Shown here: piece after piece, positions 33,210-41,923 of the stretch
Layout: the number at the start of each line of letters is the position of its first letter
How positions within the stretch are numbered: position 1 is the first letter of the stretch
Origin: Jeotgalibaca sp052266715
GTDB taxonomy: Bacteria; Bacillota; Bacilli; Lactobacillales; Aerococcaceae
Assembly (NCBI GenBank): GCA_052266715.1
Contig: JBQPRB010000001.1
DNA: 64,000 nt
Strand: one strand, 5' to 3'
Made by a program: the position numbers and the translations under genes
The notes under the pieces: model-generated
What the model was told of the DNA's origin: nothing
Seen by the model: only the letters and a program-made list of their open reading frames with translations
The model's database searches: none

Positions 33210-33956
33210 CTATTTTACCATTTTTCTACTTGTTCCATCACTATAATTGATTTCGTAACCGTCTTGAACGTTAAAAATATAAACATTAAAACGCAAACCA
33301 TCATCTTCAACCGACTGCGCCATCAATTGTACCCCACGTGCCACTTTTTCCTCATCGCGGAAAATCGGTCGCACCATATAACGCACATGGTTATTCGTTT
33401 GTTTCAAATAATACGCAATATCATTTTCAAAGCGTAACATATTCGGATTATTCAAACTGCGTGTCCCCGTCATCAAGTTACGGATATTATTATTTTCTCC
33501 GGTCAACTGAAAACCGATTAAGTGACTGCGATTATATAACCATTGCCCATTATCCAACTTCTTTTGCTTCCAGCCAGTTGGGTCGATATACAAACCCTCA
33601 CGTTCCTCGGTCGGAAATAAGTCGGTCCCAAGCATAGCATGAGCGGGACCAACCCGGTTAAAGTGATCCAGTTCCGTAAAGGATTGCCAGCTGCCATCCA
33701 CCAATGATAATTCGTCCTCACTGAATTCCGGCACGTTATCGTTTACTTCAACTACCTGGTTAATCCCGTCATATTCCAAATACGCCAATTCTGAATCTGG
33801 AATCGTTTGGGTCATCAAAATGGATTCTACAAATTCCTGGATAACCGGTAAAGGTTGTGTCATAAGAATAAAGAACGAGGCAGCCACCGCCAGCACGCTC
33901 GATATCACTTTCAAGTTAACGTCTACTTCATCTTTCTTTTTTCTACCTTGTGCCAT
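33210..33956 (-). CDS. EndA-like membrane-anchored DNA/RNA non-specific endonuclease
   Basis: A 248-residue nuclease of the ββα-metal DNA/RNA non-specific endonuclease group, resembling DNA-entry nuclease EndA of streptococci. An N-terminal helix (residues about 15-35) with a basic start anchors it outside the cell. The active-site motif reads YNRSHLIGFQL, the counterpart of DRGHLIG with the general-base His kept; NNNIRNLMTGTRSLN follows with the metal-binding Asn. Known roles of relatives are strand degradation in natural transformation and nutrition. It follows a 153-residue unknown gene by 3 bp. Confidence 0.88.
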   Translation of the reverse strand: MAQGRKKKDEVDVNLKVISSVLAVAASFFILMTQPLPVIQEFVESILMTQTIPDSELAYLEYDGINQVVEVNDNVPEFSEDELSLVDGSWQSFTELDHFNRVGPAHAMLGTDLFPTEEREGLYIDPTGWKQKKLDNGQWLYNRSHLIGFQLTGENNNIRNLMTGTRSLNNPNMLRFENDIAYYLKQTNNHVRYMVRPIFRDEEKVARGVQLMAQSVEDDGLRFNVYIFNVQDGYEINYSDGTSRKMVK

Positions 33957-33959
33957 TGC

Positions 33960-34421
33960 CTAACCTTTCTGAAAACCTTCATCGTGCAGGTAGCCTTCGC
34001 CTGCTTCTTTCGTTTTAAATATTCCTTCTACTTGTCCGTCTGCCAACAATACCGACCAAATAGGGTTTTCGTAAGTCAAACGCAAGGCTTCGCCATTCGC
34101 GTCAAACCATAATTCATAATAGCCATCCTCGTAGCCATCCTCGGTTTTTTTCAAATGTGCAATCGCTTTGTCTACCCACTCACGAAGGCCCGCTTCATCC
34201 TCTTCCAAAACCGAAACGTACCCTTTTTGTGTTTCTTCTTTTGGCAAATAACCCGCGTAAATCAAAGCGTTGCCGTTTGGATGCAAATTACGTACGACTA
34301 CTGTTTTAGCAACCGCACTTCCTTTAAAATGATAATTCAATCTTTTTAAAGAAACCGGTGCTGATTCCAGTTCCGCGTAGCTATCAAAAATTCTTTTTTT
34401 CTCTTCAAATGATAAGGTCAT
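33960..34421 (-). CDS. hypothetical protein, 153 residues
   Basis: I do not recognise this protein. It is soluble and acidic. The first part looks beta-rich (LKRLNYHFKGSAVAKTVVVRNLH, NALIYAGYL), the middle is helical (EAGLREWVDKAIAHLKKTE) and the end again beta (YYELWFDANGEALRLTYENPIWSVL). GAGGTG precedes the ATG. Its stop is 3 bp from the start of the EndA-like nuclease gene, so the two form an operon. A nuclease inhibitor or helper role is conceivable but only a guess. Confidence 0.6.
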   Translation of the reverse strand: MTLSFEEKKRIFDSYAELESAPVSLKRLNYHFKGSAVAKTVVVRNLHPNGNALIYAGYLPKEETQKGYVSVLEEDEAGLREWVDKAIAHLKKTEDGYEDGYYELWFDANGEALRLTYENPIWSVLLADGQVEGIFKTKEAGEGYLHDEGFQKG

Positions 34422-34461
34422 ACGACACCTCTTCTAATATTAGTTCACCTCATTATAACAG

Positions 34462-34493
34462 AAAACGGAGCGCTCCTGACAGCACTCCCGTTT
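34462..34493 (-). terminator. terminator of the DUF1846 gene
   Basis: On the minus strand ACGGGAGTGCT pairs with AGCGCTCCGT (one bulge, one G-U), followed by TTTTCTGTT. Confidence 0.65.
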
Positions 34494-34496
34494 CGT

Positions 34497-36005
34497 TTAA
34501 ATATAATAAAGGTTTTCGGATGGATATTGTGCATCACTGGTAATATCGATTCCCAAATTCCGCAGAATTTGTTCATCGTCTTTCTTCAACATTACCGTCG
34601 AATGGGCCTGAACACCTTCCAATTCGGATAACTTGTTGTAGCACAGTTGCGCTGTCGGGTTCGTTACCGCACTAATTGCCAAGGCAATCAAAATTTCATT
34701 CGCATTCAAGATTGGACGACGGTTATGCAGGACGTCTGCTTTTGTTTTTTGAATGGTTTCCAAAATCGTCAAGGACAGCAATGGAATTTCATCGGCCACA
34801 TTGGCCAAAAATTTAATGGAGTTCAAAATAGCTGCCGAGGAGGAATCCATTAAGTTGGATGTTCGTCCGGTTACGATGCGCCCATCGTTCAGTTCAAATG
34901 CCATCACAGCTTGCGTTTCATTGGTTTCAGCACGTTGACGACACTTATCGGCATAATCACGTGCTGGTTGGACCGAGAGACGATCCGTGTGTGTCAAATC
35001 CGCTTCGTCCAACAAAATTTTCATGCGATAAACAATATCCTCGCTTAACAGCCCTTTTTTGTAGTCACATTCCACGCCAAAACTTCTGCGAATCATTTCT
35101 TGTTTGGATGCTTCACGAACGACTTCGTCATCCACAATCCCAAATCCAACCCGATTTACGCCCATATCGGTTGGGGATTGGTATACCGATTCTTTTTGCG
35201 TGATTTTTTCGATAATCCGTTTGATAACCGGGAAGATTTCGATATCACGGTTATAGTTGACCGCCACTTCATGGTATTTTTCAAAATGGAAGTTATCAAT
35301 CATGTTAACGTCTTTCAAGTCAACTGTTGCTGCTTCATAAGCCATGTTCAACGGATGTTTTAAAGGAACATTCCAAACGGGGAAAGTTTCAAATTTTGAA
35401 TATCCTGCCGAACGACCCATTTGATTTTCATGATACAACTGGTTCAGACATGTCGCCAATTTGCCGCTACCGCCACCCGGTGCCGTCATTACGACGATTG
35501 GTTTGGTTGTTTCAATATATGAATTTGACCCGAATCCTTCTTCGCTTACGATCATTTCCACATCTGAAGGATAACCTTCGATATTTTTATGGGTGTAAAC
35601 TTTGATATCGCGTTTTTCGAGTTTATTAATGAATACTTTTGTGCTTGGTTGACCATGATAGCGCGTGATTACGACGCTGTTGACGGACAGGCCATATTCC
35701 CGAAATTCATCGATTAAACGAAAGACTTCCATATCATAAGTAATTCCGTAGTCACCACGAATTTTATTACGTTCAATATCGCCGGCATAAACACAAATCA
35801 CGATTTCCGATTTGTCTGCCAAGCGTTGTAAAATTTTGATTTTCGCATCTTCATCGAAACCAGGTAGGACCCTTTTTGCATGCTTGTCGCCAATTAATTT
35901 CCCACCGAATTCTAGATATAGCTTATCGTAGTGATTCACACGCTCTGAAATATAGCGCGTTTGTTCTTCGATGTACTTCTTTGAATCAAATCCTATTTTA
36001 CCCAT
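34497..36005 (-). CDS. DUF1846 (UPF0371) family protein
   Basis: A 502-residue protein of the DUF1846/UPF0371 family, common in Firmicutes and of unproven function. Family marks are GFDSKKYIEEQTRYI at the N-terminus, the P-loop-like TAPGGGSGKLATC (near residue 170) and HPLNMAYEAATVDLKDVN. The protein is cytosolic and full length. GGAGGTAG precedes the start. It is monocistronic, with a terminator after it and the tRNA-Val gene upstream on the opposite strand. Confidence 0.92.
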   Translation of the reverse strand: MGKIGFDSKKYIEEQTRYISERVNHYDKLYLEFGGKLIGDKHAKRVLPGFDEDAKIKILQRLADKSEIVICVYAGDIERNKIRGDYGITYDMEVFRLIDEFREYGLSVNSVVITRYHGQPSTKVFINKLEKRDIKVYTHKNIEGYPSDVEMIVSEEGFGSNSYIETTKPIVVMTAPGGGSGKLATCLNQLYHENQMGRSAGYSKFETFPVWNVPLKHPLNMAYEAATVDLKDVNMIDNFHFEKYHEVAVNYNRDIEIFPVIKRIIEKITQKESVYQSPTDMGVNRVGFGIVDDEVVREASKQEMIRRSFGVECDYKKGLLSEDIVYRMKILLDEADLTHTDRLSVQPARDYADKCRQRAETNETQAVMAFELNDGRIVTGRTSNLMDSSSAAILNSIKFLANVADEIPLLSLTILETIQKTKADVLHNRRPILNANEILIALAISAVTNPTAQLCYNKLSELEGVQAHSTVMLKKDDEQILRNLGIDITSDAQYPSENLYYI

Positions 36006-36081
36006 TTCCTACCTCCTCGATTCTGTTCAACTCTATTAATTATAGCGATTTTTCCGAGCATAGCAACGTTTGGTTTCATCA

Positions 36082-36111
36082 TTGACTTTATCACCGGTAA
36101 CATCGTATAAT
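36082..36111 (+). promoter_or_regulatory. promoter of the tRNA-Val gene
   Basis: TTGACT (36082-36087), 18 bp, TATAAT (36106-36111), about 20 bp before the mature 5' end. Confidence 0.8.
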
Positions 36112-36131
36112 AAATATGTTACCCCTATAAC

Positions 36132-36203
36132 GGGCCGTTAGTTCAGTGGGAGAATGCTTCCTCGACAAGGAAGAGGTCACTGGTTCGAACCCAGTACGGC
36201 CCA
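36132..36203 (+). tRNA. tRNA-Val (GAC)
   Basis: A 72-nt cloverleaf. The acceptor stem GGGCCGT (36132-36138) pairs with ACGGCCC (36196-36202), discriminator A. The anticodon stem CTTCC/GGAAG encloses TCGACAA, giving anticodon GAC, which reads GUC and GUU valine codons. The T arm is ACTGG-TTCGAAC-CCAGT. CCA is not fully encoded (the genome reads CCA through the discriminator then TCT). It is a single tRNA gene with its own promoter and terminator. Confidence 0.93.
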
Positions 36204-36213
36204 TCTATAAAAT

Positions 36214-36255
36214 AGCGTGAACGCCAATGGATTTTTCCTGGCGTTCGCGTTTTTT
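36214..36255 (+). terminator. terminator of the tRNA-Val gene
   Basis: AGCGTGAACGCCA pairs with TGGCGTTCGCGT (two G-U pairs), followed by six T residues. Confidence 0.9.
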
Positions 36256-36274
36256 GCGTTTCCGGGTACCGAGG

Positions 36275-36363
36275 TGCGGCGATTAAATTTTTTCCGCGCG
36301 CGCAACGCCGCTTTTTAGCGAAAAATGCGGCGTTCCCAGATGATTTTCCTGCTTAACGCCGCA
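36275..36363. repeat. 51-bp-period palindromic array E (AACGCCGCA family)
   Basis: Arms alternate: TGCGGCGAT at 36275, AACGCCGCT at 36304, TGCGGCGTT at 36326 and AACGCCGCA at 36355. Spacers are 20, 13 and 20 nt, so like arms are exactly 51 bp apart. The last arm overlaps the end of the winged-helix gene and encodes its final codons and stop (ATG CGG CGT TAA on the minus strand). Same arms and spacing as arrays F and G. Confidence 0.88.
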
Positions 36364-37405
36364 TTTGGAATTCAGAAACCTGTTCTACCCCCTCAAAATG
36401 GTGGCCAAAAAAAGTGGCATAGGCTTTTGCTTGTTTTATCAGCAACGTTTGGGGAATTTGGACGTTGGGGTGGATGCTGTAGGATAAGGTTACCTTTTCT
36501 CCTTTAACGATAGGCTTCCAACTCCCCACCACTTTGCCGTTAAACAACAGCGGGCGATAGATACCTCGTTTCAAGGGATCGAGTTGTATGCGCATTGCCT
36601 CTGTAAGAGAAGCCGTTCGGTCTTGGTAGCCAATCAGGAATTCATCCAAAGTTGGTAGGAGATGAAGTGATGGTTCGAAAGCTTCCATTACGGGATCAAC
36701 CGTGACAGTCGCCATTTCCATAGCTTTTTTGGCCTCTCCTACGCTCAACCCGGCCCACCACGCCAAGTCTTTTGGGGTGGCAGGTCCATGACTGGCCAAA
36801 TAACGGCTGGCCAGTTCTTTCAAAGCTGCTTCTCGTGTCGTGAAAGGACTGGGTGGAGCCCACTCGGATACCAACCCCAGTGTCTGTTGTTTTCCTGCCA
36901 TGGGGCCGATGAAAATAATGCCCTTTTGAGCGGCATACCAGAGTATATGGTAGTACCGTTGCCCTTTCGTATCGACATTCGCTTCTTCGAGTATTTTCCG
37001 GAGCTTGAGGCGAGGTATGAGTTTTTTGCCTTTCAAGGCTGCTTCAATAATAAGCAGGGCTTGTTCCAGGTCTTTTGTGTCAAGACCCGTTTCTTTTAGC
37101 ATATGGTTTTTATACCGTTTTAGCATACGGTCCCGGGATAGTTCCATCATCCAGGTTAAGTCTTCTATCGCCACAAAATGAATGGTATGGCGCATGGTCC
37201 AAGACCGAACGATTTTCATATCAGCGACTGCTTGTTCGAGGTCTTTTTTAGTGACACCCGGCGTCCGCATCGCTATCGCCCATAATGCTGGATGATAGTC
37301 TTGTCCCTGGACTGCCAGCATCCAGCGAACCGTTTCTTCAGGTGACTGGAAATGTTTCTTTGCTAACAATTGCCTCTGCAAACGTTCCGCAAGTACCTTT
37401 TCCAA
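36353..37405 (-). CDS. winged-helix DNA-binding domain protein (HTH_42, YcaQ/AlkX-related)
   Basis: A 350-residue protein of the winged helix DNA-binding (HTH_42) family, which includes DNA-repair glycosylases such as YcaQ/AlkX. Typical marks are MLAVQGQDYHPALWAIAMRTPG, VRSWTMRHTIHFVAIEDL and GPATPKDLAWWAGLSVGEAKKAM. The pair of Gln in QGQ is like the catalytic QxQ of that group, but repair activity is not proven here. A TTG at 37405 with AAGGGAGGGG just upstream is the best start; an ATG 36 bp earlier overlaps the upstream gene and lacks a site. Its last codons come from repeat array E. Confidence 0.75.
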   Translation of the reverse strand: MEKVLAERLQRQLLAKKHFQSPEETVRWMLAVQGQDYHPALWAIAMRTPGVTKKDLEQAVADMKIVRSWTMRHTIHFVAIEDLTWMMELSRDRMLKRYKNHMLKETGLDTKDLEQALLIIEAALKGKKLIPRLKLRKILEEANVDTKGQRYYHILWYAAQKGIIFIGPMAGKQQTLGLVSEWAPPSPFTTREAALKELASRYLASHGPATPKDLAWWAGLSVGEAKKAMEMATVTVDPVMEAFEPSLHLLPTLDEFLIGYQDRTASLTEAMRIQLDPLKRGIYRPLLFNGKVVGSWKPIVKGEKVTLSYSIHPNVQIPQTLLIKQAKAYATFFGHHFEGVEQVSEFQMRR

Positions 37406-37418
37406 ATATACCCCTCCC

Positions 37419-37931
37419 TTACCACTCCTGATAATTCGCAAACAATTCCTGATACTCTTTAATCATGGCTTCTTTCCGTTTTTTCAAAATGGTTATAGCC
37501 CCCAAAAGTTGGTCAGGTTCATCAGTCATATCACAGTCTTCTTTTTGTCGTTCCATTGCTTCTTCGACAGGTTGGTATGGGGCTTCGCGTTTGATTTCAT
37601 CCAGCATCGCATAGATTTGTTTCCGCATCCGTTCCATTCGTTCCGGCTCGGCGGCTTTAATTTCATCCAAGTGTGCCAGGACAAAGCGAAAATTTAAATG
37701 GCGCAGCATGCGACCATCTTTCACGTGCACATATTCTTTGTTAAACGGCGAAACACCTTGTGCCTGGCCGTGGATTTGATACCAACCATCATATATTTCC
37801 CAAACGCCTTCTGGACTATCCGGTTGGAAATCACGCTTCAATTTAAAGGTCGGGTCTTCACCCGTGATTTCAGCTACCCATCGTTTCTCATCAGCCGTAT
37901 TCGGCATCAACTGTAAAATTTGTGGTTTCAA
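37419..37931 (-). CDS. hypothetical protein, 170 residues
   Basis: I do not recognise it. The protein is soluble: a beta-rich first half (VWEIYDGWYQIHGQA, YVHVKDGRMLRHLNFRFV) and a helical, charged second half (ERMERMRKQIYAMLDEIKRE, ILKKRKEAMIKEYQELFANY). TTG at 37931 is behind AAGGATG; the first ATG is 24 bp further in, without a clear site. It lies 13 bp upstream of the winged-helix gene on the same strand, so the two form an operon. Confidence 0.6.
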   Translation of the reverse strand: MKPQILQLMPNTADEKRWVAEITGEDPTFKLKRDFQPDSPEGVWEIYDGWYQIHGQAQGVSPFNKEYVHVKDGRMLRHLNFRFVLAHLDEIKAAEPERMERMRKQIYAMLDEIKREAPYQPVEEAMERQKEDCDMTDEPDQLLGAITILKKRKEAMIKEYQELFANYQEW

Positions 37932-37968
37932 CTTGTCACATCCTTTGTATCTTCGTCTCTATTTTACG

Positions 37969-37999
37969 AAAAAAAACCGCCACTAGCTAGAGTGACGGT
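37969..37999 (-). terminator. terminator of the MacB-like ABC exporter gene
   Basis: ACCGTCACT pairs with AGTGGCGGT (one G-U) on the minus strand, then eight T residues. Confidence 0.85.
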
Positions 38000-38011
38000 G
38001 TCCAATATTTA

Positions 38012-40618
38012 TTATTCAGATCGTAAAGCTTCTACCGGGTCTTTCTTGGCAGCCATTTTTGCCGGGATCAAGCCCGCGATGACGGTCAATACTAAACTGA
38101 CAAGGACCAGGAATACTGCTCCTTCAATCGGTAAGGATGAAATTCCGGAAATGTCTGTCATATTTTTGATTATCAAGCTGATTGGAATATTCAAGAGCGC
38201 TGTGATTCCAATACCTAATAAGCCGGAGAACAAACCGATAATGAACGTTTCAGCATTAAAAACGCGGGAAATATCACGTTTGGATGCCCCTACACTACGG
38301 AGAATTCCGATTTCTTTGGTACGTTCCAATACAGAGATGTAGGTGATAATACCAATCATGATGGAAGAAACCACTAAGGATACGCCAACAAAGGCAATCA
38401 ACACATAACTGATAATGTTGATGATGGATGTTACGGAAGACATGATCGTTCCAACCAAGTCGTTATAAGTAATTACGTTCTCATCACGACCCGCTTCGGT
38501 TTCACGTTGGTTGTAATCAGAAATAATCGTTTCTAAATTATCCTTTGTTTCGAAATCTTTTGCGTAAATATTAATGGCGCTAGGTTTTTCTTCATCCACT
38601 GCAGCCAATGTTTGCAGGTTCGATTCATACGTCGTACTGTAGTTGTCTTGGTAAGCATTCAACAATTCAGCTAAATCCTCTTCGGAAAGAGTCGCCATAT
38701 AGGCACGTTCTTCATCTGACAGGGCTGCGAAATCAAATTCTTCATTGGTATTTTCCGGGAAAGCCATGCCCGTGAAAATGTTTGTCTCTGGATTATTCAT
38801 TTGTTCCTGAACTATTTCAGAATCATTAACCGATGCCATGATATGTTCTTTCAGTTTGCTTGTGTATCCGATTGAACCCGTTTCACTTGTTGTCACAGCT
38901 TCTGGGTTAGGACGCATAATCCCTACCACTGTAACATCTTCACTATTTGCGACAACTTCATCAATAAATGCCTGATCATCACTACGGTCCATCCAAATGC
39001 CATTTTCTTTTTTATACAAATCGGTGTTGATGACCAATTTGAACGTCATATCAAGTAATTCTTCATTTGTATAAGTGGGAATATCAGGCAGTTCATGGTC
39101 TTCCCCTTTCAATACGGACTGGAAGCTTTCGCCCAGTTCTTCCTGGCTCAACAAACCGAGGGAATATAACATATAATCGCTCACCCGATTGTTCTCGTCC
39201 ACAATCAAGATAACTTCATTGTAATCTTCGGGCCAACGACCGGATACCGTATCGTACTGGCTCTCCAATAAGGGTTGATTGTCCAGTAATTCTTTCCAGG
39301 AATCCACACCCGCAGGTCCCACCATTGCTCCGCCACCCATTGCATTTTGTAGTGGATTTGAAGATTGAGCATCCATGGTCTGCCCCATCCCGATCGCGTT
39401 CATGACGTTGGAAGGATTTACTTGAACGACACCATCCACACCCTCTGCGTTATAAATATTAATCGGAATATTATAACTGTATTGAATCGCATTGATATTC
39501 GCTTTAACACCTGCGTCTTCTTCCAAAAATTCTTTGAAGGCAGTCAAGTTATTGGAGTCTTTGCGGCTTGCCAAAGTATCCATCACGTCAGTCATTATGG
39601 GCGTTGCAGCAACTTCACCTTCTGGAACTTCATCCAAATCCTCCGTATTAACACCCATCAAAGCACCAATAATCATTCCCATATCCAATGTTGATTCTTC
39701 AATCGTCAGTGGATAGGAAGATAAGGTGTCCTCTTCAATACGCGCGATATAGTTTTGGACTCCGTTCGATAGGGACATAATCAAGGCAATCCCGATAATC
39801 CCGATACTACCGGCAAATGCAGTCAGTAGCGTCCGCCCTTTTTTCGTCAACAAGTTATTGAAACTTAAACTTAAAGCCGTAAAGAAGGACATGAATGTTT
39901 TATCGTTCTTGAGAATTTTACTATCACGAATTTCCGTCTCACTCGCCGGATTAGAATCGGACAGAACTTCTCCATCCAATACCTTGATAATCCGAGTTGA
40001 GTAATCTTCAGCCAACTGCGGGTTATGCGTAACCATGATTACAAGGCGGTCAGAAGCAATTTCCTGTAACAATGCCATAATTTGTACGCTTGTTTCCGAA
40101 TCCAAGGCTCCCGTTGGTTCATCAGCCAAAAGGATTTCTGGATCATTTATTAAAGCCCGGGCAATCGCGACCCGCTGCATTTGACCACCGGACAGTTGAT
40201 TGGGACGTTTAGTGACGTGGTCTTTCAAGCCAACTTTTTCCAAAACATCCTGGGCACGTTTGCGACGTTCTTCTTTCGAAACACCGGACAAAGTCAAAGC
40301 CAGTTCAACGTTTGACAAAACGCTTTGGTGAGGAATCAAGTTGTAGCTTTGGAAAATGAAGCCAACCGAATGATTTCGGTACGTATCCCAGTCACGGTCT
40401 TTATATTCTTTGGTCGAACGACCATTAATCAACAAGTCGCCATGTGTGTAGCGGTCCAATCCTCCGATAATATTCAACATCGTTGTTTTACCGGATCCAC
40501 TTTGACCCAATATTGAAACGAATTCATTACTGCGGAATTTCAAATTGATGCCTTTAAGAGCTTGGACAACTTGGTCTCCCGTTCGGTACTCTTTGGTAAT
40601 GTTTTTTAACTCTAACAT
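38012..40618 (-). CDS. fused ABC ATPase-FtsX permease (MacB/LolCD-like exporter)
   Basis: An 868-residue fusion. Residues 1 to about 225 are an ATPase with Walker A GQSGSGKTT, signature LSGGQMQ and Walker B ILLADEPTGALD. A membrane helix follows near 265-290 (TAFAGSIGIIGIALIMSLSNG), then about 440 extracellular residues rich in acidic and Asn residues, and three helices at the C-terminus in the FtsX pattern (SYVLIAFVGVSLVVSSIMIGI, RTKEIGILRSVGASKRDISRVF). In Firmicutes such single-chain proteins serve in peptide or lipid extraction and antimicrobial peptide defence; the role here is open. No two-component system adjoins. Monocistronic. Confidence 0.9.
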   Translation of the reverse strand: MLELKNITKEYRTGDQVVQALKGINLKFRSNEFVSILGQSGSGKTTMLNIIGGLDRYTHGDLLINGRSTKEYKDRDWDTYRNHSVGFIFQSYNLIPHQSVLSNVELALTLSGVSKEERRKRAQDVLEKVGLKDHVTKRPNQLSGGQMQRVAIARALINDPEILLADEPTGALDSETSVQIMALLQEIASDRLVIMVTHNPQLAEDYSTRIIKVLDGEVLSDSNPASETEIRDSKILKNDKTFMSFFTALSLSFNNLLTKKGRTLLTAFAGSIGIIGIALIMSLSNGVQNYIARIEEDTLSSYPLTIEESTLDMGMIIGALMGVNTEDLDEVPEGEVAATPIMTDVMDTLASRKDSNNLTAFKEFLEEDAGVKANINAIQYSYNIPINIYNAEGVDGVVQVNPSNVMNAIGMGQTMDAQSSNPLQNAMGGGAMVGPAGVDSWKELLDNQPLLESQYDTVSGRWPEDYNEVILIVDENNRVSDYMLYSLGLLSQEELGESFQSVLKGEDHELPDIPTYTNEELLDMTFKLVINTDLYKKENGIWMDRSDDQAFIDEVVANSEDVTVVGIMRPNPEAVTTSETGSIGYTSKLKEHIMASVNDSEIVQEQMNNPETNIFTGMAFPENTNEEFDFAALSDEERAYMATLSEEDLAELLNAYQDNYSTTYESNLQTLAAVDEEKPSAINIYAKDFETKDNLETIISDYNQRETEAGRDENVITYNDLVGTIMSSVTSIINIISYVLIAFVGVSLVVSSIMIGIITYISVLERTKEIGILRSVGASKRDISRVFNAETFIIGLFSGLLGIGITALLNIPISLIIKNMTDISGISSLPIEGAVFLVLVSLVLTVIAGLIPAKMAAKKDPVEALRSE

Positions 40619-40761
40619 ATTTTCTCACCTTTCAGATTGGTCTCCGCCAAATCAAAAACAGCCTTACATCCGTCTTTTATTGTACACCAAATCTATTATC
40701 TAAATATAATTTTTTGTTTAATAATATTTTAGTAAACGTTTTATTTTCCATGGGTTCAAAA

Positions 40762-40790
40762 TTGCACCCAGGTTTTGCTTATGCTATATT
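40762..40790 (+). promoter_or_regulatory. promoter of the TPM-PspA operon
   Basis: TTGCAC (40762-40767), 17 bp, TATATT (40785-40790), about 50 bp before the start codon. Confidence 0.7.
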
Positions 40791-40842
40791 GAAGTTACGA
40801 AAGACATTTTGACCGGAAAAGAGAATGGAAAGAGGGATGTCT

Positions 40843-41892
40843 ATGGGTAGAGGAGGCGGCGGTGGCGGTGGCGGCGGCTCATTTGGAGGCGGCGGTGGCG
40901 GCTTCCGTGGTGGCGGTGGTTCATTCGGTGGAAACCGTGGTGGCGGCGGACGCAGCAGTTGGGGCGGCCGTGGCGGCGGATCGTTTGGTGGCTCAGGTGG
41001 CAATCGAGGCGGTAGTTCCTGGGGTGGCGGTGGCTCTTGGGGCCGACCATTCGGGACAGGACCCATCTTCATAAACACGGGTGGCAGACGCTATTCCAAT
41101 CGTGGTCCAAACCGTTCCCCTGGTGGTGGCGGTTGTGCGCCGGGATGTGGAACTCTGGCTATTGTTCTGAGCGTCTTGGCAGTAATCTTTTTCTTCTTGG
41201 CTAATGTAGGTGGTGGTGGTTCATCAGTTGCACCATCCACAGTTGAGAGAGAACCCTTACCTGCCGGGTCCGTCAACGAAACAGCCTATTTCACGGATGA
41301 TGCTGGTTGGATCACTAATGACGCACAACTAGTAGATGGTTTAAGACATTTCTACGAGAAAACGGGCGTTCAACCTCATTTGTATATTACAGATGAAATA
41401 AATGGTTCCCAAACTGCCAGCATGGATCAAGTCGAGGCATTTGCCAATGAAAAATACGACGAGTTGTTTGCCGATGAAGCGCACTTACTGTTTGTATTTT
41501 ATGAAGGAATACCAAACCAGTATATTACCTATTATGTAACAGGAACGCAGGCTAATCAGGTTATTGATTCTGAAGCCGGAACCATACTGCTCGATTATAT
41601 CGATCGTAATTACTATGATGGTAACTTAACGGATGAACAGTTCTTCAGTAATTCCTTCAAGGACGCGGCAGATCGGATAATGGAAGTAACTACTTCACCT
41701 TGGATTCCGGTGCTGATTGTACTGGGGCTTGTGGGATTAGCCGGTATCTTGTTCCTATGGTGGCGGAAACGCAAGGAACAAGAAGCAATTGAAGCAAAAC
41801 GAACAGAGGACCTTCTGAAGACGCCAATTGAAACATTTGGCAAAGATTCCGAAGCAGATGAGTTGGCCAAGAAATATGAAGATAAAGAATAA
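40843..41892 (+). CDS. glycine-rich TPM-fold-like membrane protein
   Basis: A 349-residue protein. The first 75 residues are almost pure Gly with Ser, Arg, Phe and Trp (GGGSFGG-type repeats). A membrane helix follows (GTLAIVLSVLAVIFFFLANV), then a domain resembling TPM/YgcG (ETAYFTDDAGWITNDAQLVDGLRHFYEKTG, HLLFVFYEG), a second helix near residue 285 (PVLIVLGLVGLAGILFLWW) and a charged tail. Start is ATG at 40843 (GAGGG 6 nt upstream); ATGs at 40825 and 40837 are also in frame. The next gene, 31 bp later, is pspA, so it probably acts in the membrane-stress response. Confidence 0.8.
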   Translation: MGRGGGGGGGGGSFGGGGGGFRGGGGSFGGNRGGGGRSSWGGRGGGSFGGSGGNRGGSSWGGGGSWGRPFGTGPIFINTGGRRYSNRGPNRSPGGGGCAPGCGTLAIVLSVLAVIFFFLANVGGGGSSVAPSTVEREPLPAGSVNETAYFTDDAGWITNDAQLVDGLRHFYEKTGVQPHLYITDEINGSQTASMDQVEAFANEKYDELFADEAHLLFVFYEGIPNQYITYYVTGTQANQVIDSEAGTILLDYIDRNYYDGNLTDEQFFSNSFKDAADRIMEVTTSPWIPVLIVLGLVGLAGILFLWWRKRKEQEAIEAKRTEDLLKTPIETFGKDSEADELAKKYEDKE

Positions 41893-41923
41893 TAAAAAGA
41901 TAAATTTTAGGAGGAATAAAATT

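Noticed and set aside
40779..41078. Proline-rich minus-strand frame opposite the glycine-rich tract
   Set aside because: It is the mirror of GGN codons in the real gene; no start signal or independent support.
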